NCBI RefSeq assembly: GCF_012034175.1
Contig: NZ_JAATEJ010000002.1
Span: forward strand, 62,001 to 126,000
Direction of reading: 5' to 3'
DNA from: Actinacidiphila epipremni
Lineage (GTDB): Bacteria; Actinomycetota; Actinomycetes; Streptomycetales; Streptomycetaceae
DNA: 64,000 nucleotides
Shown here piece by piece: positions 59,197-64,000 of this stretch. A program made the position numbers and the translations under genes. Position 1 is the first letter of the stretch; every line of letters begins with the position of its first letter. The notes beneath the pieces are model-generated. The model saw only the letters and a list, made by a program, of their open reading frames with translations. It searched no databases and was not told the origin of the DNA.

Positions 59197-59225
59197 GCGG
59201 GGACGGAGGCGGGGCGGACCGGGGT

Positions 59226-61760
59226 CTACCCCAGGTTCGGGAAGGTGACCGTGCGGTCGGCGGGGTTGGTGGCGTTGAGGGCCTGGATGAGGGCGGTGGC
59301 GACGTCCTGGGGGGTGACGGGGGTCTTGGAGCCGTCGCCGCGTTCGAGGAGGACGTTGTCGAAGGTGTGGGAGTAGAGCTTCTTGAGTTCCACCAGGTCG
59401 ATGTGCGGGGCGAGTTTGCCGTCGGGGGTGGCGGTCATCGTCAGGAACTTCGGGAGGGTGTTGTCGAAGGAGATCTCGTGGACGCCGTAGGCGCGCACGG
59501 TGACCTTGCCGGACATCGCCGACTTGCCGAAGCCGTTGACCGCGGCGTCGAGTTCGGCCTGGGTGACCTTGGGGGGCTGGGTGGTGGCGTTGAGGGCCAC
59601 GACCTGGTCGGTGCCGGTCTCGGCGCGGGTGCGGTAGGCGGCCTCGACCTGCTGGGCCGCGGCGGCGACGTCGAAGGTCGTGCGGGGGGTGCCGGGGACG
59701 GCGATGGCCTTGTGGTCCTCGAAGCGGACCATCCCCTCGGTGCCCGCGCCGCCCTTGCCCGCGAGGGCCTGGAGGGCGGACTTGAGCTTGTCCTCGTCCA
59801 CGACGAACACCGGGTCGGCGGTGCGGCTGCCGCCGAAGAGGGAGCCGATCACGGAGACCGGGTTGTAGTCGGCGTGCGCGAGGCCGCGCACGGTCGCGTC
59901 GGTGTCGACGGACAGACCCGCCACGGACGGCTTGAGGGTCTGCTTCTTGCCGCCGACCGTGAGCTGGATGGGCGCGGTCGGGCGGTTGCCGAGCGCCTCG
60001 TCGAGCATCTTGACGGCCGTCCCGCGGTTCTGGTTGCCGATGTCGACGCCCATCACCGTGGTGCCCTTGGGCACGTCGGCGTGGTTCATCAGCAGGCCGG
60101 CGCCGTACGCGACGGCGAGCACGACGCCGATCGCGGCGACCAGCAGCACCGGCTTGGAGCGGCCCTTCTTCGCCGGCCGGGCGGCGGCCGGCGCGGGGGC
60201 GGGCGCCGGGGCCTTCGGGGCCGGCTCCGGCTCGGCTGCCGGTCCGCGGGGGGCGGTCTGGCGCGGCCCGCGCGGGCCGCCGGCGGAGACCGCGGGGATG
60301 CCGCTGACGAGCGTGTCGCCGGAGACCCGCTCCTCGTTGTCGCTCCCGCCGGGCTCGGGCCCGAGCGGCGGCACGGTGACGGGGCCGGTCGCCGGGCCCG
60401 CGGTCGGGCCACTGGGCGCGTCGAGGCGGCCCCCGAAGGGCGCGGCGCCGGGCGCCGCGTACGGGCCCTCCTGGCCGCCGCCCTCGGTGGGGCGCGGCAC
60501 GCCGGGCGGGAAGTCGTCGGTGCCGAACGGCTGCGAGCCCGTGTCGTACGGGGAGCGCTGGGATCCGGTGTCGAAGGGCGAGGGCTGCGAGCCGGTGTCG
60601 AAGGGGGAGGGCTGCGAGCCGGTGTCGAAGGGGGACGGCTGGGAGCCCGTGTCGTACGGCGAGGGCTGCGACCCCGTGTCGTACGGGCCTCCGACCACGG
60701 GCGCACCCCCGGTGTCGTACGGGGAGGGGCCGCCCGGCAGCGGCGTGGACCCGGTGTCGTACGGGCCTCCCACCGCAGGCGTAGCCCCGGTGTCGTACGG
60801 CGAGCCGCCCTCCTCCACGCGGGGCATCGCCGCGGTGTCGAACGGCGAGCCCGCGCCGAACGGCGGAGCCTGGTTGCCGGCCTGCGGCGGCTGCGGAGCC
60901 TGCGGCGGCTGCGGTACGGAGCCGGGTCTCGCGCCGCCCGCCGGGTCAAAGGCGGAGCCCGCGCCGAACGGCGAGGCGAAGCCCTCCGCCGGGGTGTCGT
61001 GCGGCCCGCGCGCGGCCTCGGCGTCACCGGGCACCCCGCCGGAACCGCCGGCACCGCCGGCCGGCGGCGGGAGGTAGGGGCCCGTGCCCTGCGTGCCGTA
61101 CGGGGACGCGGGCGCGGCCGGCTCGCCGAACGGCGTCCGCGCACCGGGAGCAGCCCCCGGCGCCCCGCCGTCCCCGAAGGACGACCCAGCACCCGGCCCG
61201 GCGCCCGGCCCCGCACCCGGACCTGCCGGCGCAGCCGCCTGCTTGCGCGGCGCGAACCAGTCGCTGGTGGTCTTCTCCGGCTCCGGCTCCGGCCGGCTCT
61301 CCGGCTCGGGCTCGGGCGTCTCGGCCGGGGCCTGCGAGGCCGCGGCGGCGGCAGCGGTGGCCTCGTCGACCGGCGTGCGCACCACGACGGGCGGGATCGG
61401 CCGCGAGCCGGGGATGTTGATCCGGATCCGGGTGGTCAGCGTCGTCTCGGTCCTGGGCTCGTCCGGCGCGGGCGGCTCAGCGCCCGGCTCCCGCCCGGCA
61501 CCGGCACCGGCCCCGGTCCCGGCGCCCGCACCGGCTCCCGTACCCGCGCCCGCACCGCCCTCGGCCCCGGCGTCCGCACCGGCCCCGCCCCCCGCAGCAG
61601 CCCCCGCGCCCTCGTCCGGCGCGCCCGCGGCCCGGGCCCGCTCCTGCGGGTGCAGCGAGGGGAAGGGGCGGCTGCCGTACGGCTGCGTCCCGGACGGGTA
61701 CGCCGCTCCGCCGCGACCGCCCTGGGTCCCGGAGGACGAACTGTCTGTTTCACGAGTCAA
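59226..61760 (-). CDS. repeat-rich membrane protein with PG-binding_4-type domain
   Basis: 844 residues from a TTG at 61760 that has GGGAGA 8 nt upstream. Residues 1-500 are cytoplasmic low complexity: Ala/Gly/Thr runs, then Pro/Gly-rich tracts including nine-residue PYDTGSQPS-type repeats. One membrane helix (KPVLLVAAIGVVLAVAYGAGLL, near residue 565) is followed by an extracellular VanW-associated PG-binding_4-like pair (GTTVMGVDIGNQNRGTAVKMLDEAL; TVGGKKQTLKPSVAGLSVDTDATV). The C-terminus has FLTMTATPDGKLAPHIDL. It probably links cytoplasm and cell wall. DUF6113 and mshB lie upstream on the same strand. Confidence 0.85.
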   Translation of the reverse strand: MTRETDSSSSGTQGGRGGAAYPSGTQPYGSRPFPSLHPQERARAAGAPDEGAGAAAGGGAGADAGAEGGAGAGTGAGAGAGTGAGAGAGREPGAEPPAPDEPRTETTLTTRIRINIPGSRPIPPVVVRTPVDEATAAAAAASQAPAETPEPEPESRPEPEPEKTTSDWFAPRKQAAAPAGPGAGPGAGPGAGSSFGDGGAPGAAPGARTPFGEPAAPASPYGTQGTGPYLPPPAGGAGGSGGVPGDAEAARGPHDTPAEGFASPFGAGSAFDPAGGARPGSVPQPPQAPQPPQAGNQAPPFGAGSPFDTAAMPRVEEGGSPYDTGATPAVGGPYDTGSTPLPGGPSPYDTGGAPVVGGPYDTGSQPSPYDTGSQPSPFDTGSQPSPFDTGSQPSPFDTGSQRSPYDTGSQPFGTDDFPPGVPRPTEGGGQEGPYAAPGAAPFGGRLDAPSGPTAGPATGPVTVPPLGPEPGGSDNEERVSGDTLVSGIPAVSAGGPRGPRQTAPRGPAAEPEPAPKAPAPAPAPAAARPAKKGRSKPVLLVAAIGVVLAVAYGAGLLMNHADVPKGTTVMGVDIGNQNRGTAVKMLDEALGNRPTAPIQLTVGGKKQTLKPSVAGLSVDTDATVRGLAHADYNPVSVIGSLFGGSRTADPVFVVDEDKLKSALQALAGKGGAGTEGMVRFEDHKAIAVPGTPRTTFDVAAAAQQVEAAYRTRAETGTDQVVALNATTQPPKVTQAELDAAVNGFGKSAMSGKVTVRAYGVHEISFDNTLPKFLTMTATPDGKLAPHIDLVELKKLYSHTFDNVLLERGDGSKTPVTPQDVATALIQALNATNPADRTVTFPNLG
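60538..60672. repeat. 27-bp tandem repeats (five full units)
   Basis: Five consecutive in-frame units of the type CCGGTGTCGAAGGGGGAG plus GGCTGCGAG, with looser copies continuing to about 60850. They encode [Y/F]DTGSQPSP units. The centre units differ by one or two bases, so the array has expanded recently. Confidence 0.9.
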
Positions 61761-61914
61761 AGCAGGCTCTCCCGGTGTGCTTCGCCGCCCGACATGGTTC
61801 CCCGCTTGCGGCTCGCCGGCGGGCCCCACCATACCGACCTGCCGCGGAGCGCGGCCCTGGTCGGCGGGAACCCTCGGGGCTCAGCCAACCATGTGCTCGC
61901 CCCTGCCCGCCAAG

Positions 61915-62283
61915 TCAGGCCCTATTCGCCCCTGATGAGGTCAGGTAGGGCACCGTGGCGCAGATCACCGCGAGCAGGGCGCCGCCCAGGAGGTAGAGGT
62001 ACGAACTCGCGCCGGCCGCGAAGAGGAAGTCGCCCTCGGGCCGGGTGGTGCTGAGCAGCACCACGCACACCAGCCAGAAGGCGGCGGGCACCGCGACCCC
62101 GATCCGGCTGCCGGTGGCGGCCCAGCCGCCGTAGAAGAGTGCCGCGCAGCCCGCGAGCGACAGCAGCAGCCCGCCGGGCGGCCAGGCGTCCTGCACGAGC
62201 GCCCCGGCGAGCGCGACGACCGCGCCGAGGACGGCGAGGCCGAGGTAGCCGAGGATGCGGCCGAGCGAGACCGGCGTCGTCAC
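61915..62283 (-). CDS. DUF6113-type membrane protein
   Basis: 122 residues from GTG 62283, overlapping the mshB stop by 4 bp (GTGA). Four predicted helices: [76 protein letters not shown] recall it as the constant partner of mshB in Streptomyces. Function unknown; coupling to MshB suggests a mycothiol or envelope link, as inference. Confidence 0.85.
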   Translation of the reverse strand: MTTPVSLGRILGYLGLAVLGAVVALAGALVQDAWPPGGLLLSLAGCAALFYGGWAATGSRIGVAVPAAFWLVCVVLLSTTRPEGDFLFAAGASSYLYLLGGALLAVICATVPYLTSSGANRA

Positions 62284-63260
62284 ACCGCACCCCCGCCAGG
62301 GCCGGAAGCGGAGCCGGAAGCGCGACCGGAAACCGAGCCGGAAACCGAGCCGGAAGCAGGACCCGAAGCCGAGCCGGAAGCGCCGTATGCCGGGAAGAGA
62401 TCGGGAGCCGGCCCGCCGTCCGCCCCGCGCGGCAGCGCCTCACCGCGCACCTGCCGGTAGTACTCGGTGCTGAAGAACGGCTGGCCCAGGTCGTTGGACA
62501 GCGCGAAGAACGGCCCGTCCACCGCGATCTGCGTCGCGTGCGCCCGCATCGCCGCCGTCTTGTGCCCGGCGTAGGCGGTGCCGTCGACCGCCGCGGTCAC
62601 CAGCGCGTCGTCGACGACACCGGGGACGTCGTCGACGGTGGCGACGGAGGGGAAGGGGAAGTCCTTGCCCGCGGCGGCCAGCCGCCGGAAGCCCTCCTCG
62701 ACGACCGACCGCGGGGTGCAGATCTCGAAGACCCGCTCCACGGTGTACCCGCGCTCGGCGGCGAGTTCGTAGCCGCGCAGCGCGACCCGGTGCGCCTGGA
62801 TGTGGTCGGGGTGCCCGTAGCCGCCGTTGTCGTCGTAGGTGACGAGCACCTGCGGCCGTACGTCCAGGATCACGTCGGCCAGGTGGCCCGCGGCCTCGTC
62901 GAGGTCGGCCTGCCAGAAGCTGCCGGGTACGTCGTTCTGCGCCAGGCCCATCATGCCGGAGTCGCGGTAGCGGCCGGGGCCGCCGAGGAAGCGGTGGTCG
63001 GTGACGCCCAGCTCGGCCATCGCGGCGGCCAGTTCACCGATGCGGTGCTCGCCCAGGGTGTCGTCGCGGTCGGCGGCCAGGTGCGCCAGCTCGGGCGGGA
63101 TGACCTCGCCCTCCTCACCCAGGGTGCAGGTCACCAGGGTGACGAGGGCGCCTTCCGCCGCGTACTTGGCCATGGTGGCGCCGTTGTTGATCGTCTCGTC
63201 GTCCGGGTGGGCGTGGACGAACAGCAACCGCCGCGCCGGCGGGGTCGTTCTGTCGGTCAT
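62280..63260 (-). CDS. mshB: mycothiol biosynthesis deacetylase MshB
   Basis: 326 residues from ATG 63260. [16 protein letters not shown] (HPDDE at residues 18-22), [36 protein letters not shown], and [12 protein letters not shown] give the zinc ligands and catalytic Asp of the LmbE/PIG-L family, and the overall sequence matches MshB, which deacetylates GlcNAc-Ins to GlcN-Ins in mycothiol synthesis. The C-terminal 30 residues are a GSAS-type tetrapeptide repeat not needed for the fold. The next gene overlaps (GTGA). Confidence 0.96.
   Translation of the reverse strand: MTDRTTPPARRLLFVHAHPDDETINNGATMAKYAAEGALVTLVTCTLGEEGEVIPPELAHLAADRDDTLGEHRIGELAAAMAELGVTDHRFLGGPGRYRDSGMMGLAQNDVPGSFWQADLDEAAGHLADVILDVRPQVLVTYDDNGGYGHPDHIQAHRVALRGYELAAERGYTVERVFEICTPRSVVEEGFRRLAAAGKDFPFPSVATVDDVPGVVDDALVTAAVDGTAYAGHKTAAMRAHATQIAVDGPFFALSNDLGQPFFSTEYYRQVRGEALPRGADGGPAPDLFPAYGASGSASGPASGSVSGSVSGRASGSASGPGGGAV
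62301..62384. repeat. 12-bp tandem repeats at the 3' end of mshB
   Basis: Seven units of GCCGGAAGCGGA and variants, in frame, encoding Gly-Ser-x-Ser tetrapeptides ([12 protein letters not shown]...). The repeats end 21 bp before the shared mshB stop/DUF6113 start. Confidence 0.9.
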
Positions 63261-63306
63261 GGCGGAAGCCTACGACTCCCGCCGGTGGCGCCTGGAACGC
63301 GGCGGC

Positions 63307-63501
63307 TCAGAACTTGATGTCCGAGATCATCCCCGCGACGTTGTTGGTGAAGTCGCTGATCTGCGGCGCCCACGACGAGCTCGCCAGGTAGAAGCCCAGC
63401 AGGGTGCAGGCGACGGCATGGCCCCATTTCAACCCGGACCGTCGGATCAGCAGGAACACGATGATCAGCAGCAGCAGCACCGCCGAAATCGAGAGTGCCA
63501 C
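63307..63501 (-). CDS. small membrane protein, 64 residues
   Basis: GTG 63501, GGAGG about 9 nt upstream. One or two hydrophobic helices: ALSISAVLLLLIIVFLLIRR and GHAVACTLLGFYLASS, followed by PQISDFTNNVAGMISDIKF. I remember it as conserved in Streptomyces near mshB. Function unknown. A GTTGCCA inverted repeat lies 40 bp upstream. Confidence 0.8.
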   Translation of the reverse strand: MALSISAVLLLLIIVFLLIRRSGLKWGHAVACTLLGFYLASSSWAPQISDFTNNVAGMISDIKF

Positions 63502-63539
63502 AGCGGCTCACCTCCAGGTCGGACGCAGGGATGATGTCA

Positions 63540-63572
63540 GTTGCCACATGCTTATTACCCACCCATGGCAAC
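63540..63572 (-). promoter_or_regulatory. inverted repeat GTTGCCA-N19-TGGCAAC in an AT-richer promoter region
   Basis: Perfect 7-bp arms 40-70 bp upstream of the 64-residue gene, in a segment (TTATTACCCACCC, CATAACTTTCC) of below-average GC. The operator role is inferred from position. Confidence 0.4.
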
Positions 63573-63751
63573 GGATCATAACTTTCCGTGGCACCGCATA
63601 TGTCGGAGCACGGAAGCACGCGGGGGCGCATGACCAGATCCAGCCACGGACGCTCCCCGACCCCTTGTCGGCCCGGCTCCCCGCGCCGCAGGTCGGGTGG
63701 TACGCGGCGGTGCCGGGCGGTTATCCGGAGGCGCTTGTCGGCGCCACCCCC

Positions 63752-63757
63752 TAGTGT
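63752..63757 (+). promoter_or_regulatory. -10 box TAGTGT of a leaderless promoter
   Basis: TAGTGT ends 7 nt before ATG 63765; no ribosome-binding site. Confidence 0.5.
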
Positions 63758-63764
63758 CTCGGGT

Positions 63765-64000
63765 ATGACGTACCTCTCATTCCCCCGGCAGCACGCACGG
63801 ACACAGCGGTTCACCCTCGGGGTGCCGCGCGCGTTCACCGTCGCGCCGGACGGGGAGCGGGTGGTCTTCCTGCGCTCGCGCTCCGGCACGGACACCGCCC
63901 AGGTGCTGTGGGTGCTGGACCTGCCCGCGGAAGGCGCCGCCGAGGGCGTACGGGAGCGGGTCGCGGCCGACCCGGCGGCGCTGCTGGGCGGGTCGCGGGA
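63765..64000 (+). CDS. S9 family peptidase (prolyl-oligopeptidase/DPP-IV type), N-terminus
   Basis: Only the first 78 residues are in the window; the gene runs past 64000. MTYLSFPRQHARTQRFTLGVPRAFTVAPDGERVVFLRSRSGTDTAQVLWVLDLPA is the opening of the beta-propeller domain of S9 peptidases (blade strand with PDGERVVFLRS). The catalytic domain is outside the window, so activity cannot be judged. Probably leaderless. Confidence 0.75.
   Translation, partial: MTYLSFPRQHARTQRFTLGVPRAFTVAPDGERVVFLRSRSGTDTAQVLWVLDLPAEGAAEGVRERVAADPAALLGGSR

Noticed and set aside
55907-59248. 1113-codon plus-strand frame opposite the phosphatase
   Set aside because: Shadow frame; the minus strand encodes intact GAF, PAS, SpoIIE and ATPase motifs.
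60538-60850. Regular repeats considered as CRISPR
   Set aside because: They are in-frame coding repeats without unique spacers.

Overview
The window is chromosomal DNA from a very high-GC actinobacterium, almost certainly a member of the Streptomycetaceae. The base composition (roughly three quarters G+C, with G/C in nearly every third codon position), frequent GTG and TTG starts, leaderless promoters and family content (DUF3107, DUF3117, DUF3152, MshB mycothiol deacetylase, SpoIIE-type PAS/GAF phosphatase) all point that way. I see no rRNA or tRNA genes, no transposase, integrase, phage or CRISPR locus. Nearly everything is core chromosome, and two long stretches follow the gene order I remember from Mycobacterium tuberculosis (Rv3201c-Rv3211 and Rv1170-Rv1239c).

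Region 1 (1-9150): the AdnB/AdnA recombination helicase-nucleases (AdnB cut by the window edge) with a lipoprotein gene between them, an alkyltransferase-like DNA-damage protein, and a divergent 1052-residue membrane protein that joins a pseudokinase-like domain to an LPG-synthase-type membrane domain. Region 2 (9290-19400, all minus strand): moeZ, then a tightly coupled five-gene operon resembling Pel-type exopolysaccharide genes (PelF-like glycosyltransferase, polytopic membrane protein, small Ala-rich protein, epimerase, spherulin-4-like hydrolase), then a DUF3152 metzincin-like protein and an alpha/beta hydrolase. Region 3 (19680-26230): small acidic protein, TetR regulator, DUF3107, ferritin-like protein, a DEAD-box RNA helicase with a long leader and a probable CTG start, a hydrolase and a conserved 50-residue protein.

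Region 4 (26320-35600): MarC, PHP phosphoesterase, DUF6758, an MFS exporter with a strong promoter and palindromes, GNAT, SUFU, then corA preceded by a 422-bp leader holding a 21-codon ORF and a terminator hairpin whose loop is complementary to that ORF's ribosome-binding site; a DMT exporter and a second lipoprotein follow. Region 5 (35800-46630): MgtE-N/CBS protein, DUF1003, Mrp, TatB, anti-sigma and ECF sigma factor (mycobacterial SigE type, without the expected htrA), O-methyltransferase, a possible structured RNA, DUF3117, enoyl-CoA isomerase, Tag, a DivIVA-like protein and FolP. Region 6 (46700-64000): LOG protein, esterase, DapE, a lysozyme-like protein, a secreted protein, DapC, ferredoxin, GNAT and SirB1 proteins, lipoprotein, NTF2-like protein, SpoIIE-type sensor phosphatase, a repeat-rich PG-binding protein, DUF6113, MshB, a small membrane protein and the start of an S9 peptidase.

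Functionally the genes cover DNA break repair, envelope stress (sigma/anti-sigma/Tat), lysine and peptidoglycan precursor synthesis (DapC/DapE), mycothiol, metal ion handling and cell-surface polysaccharide. The most interesting unexplained signals are the corA leader, the folded element at 43341-43463, the pel-like insertion with its overlooked TTG-start gene, a 44-bp perfect palindrome, and several in-frame repeat expansions.
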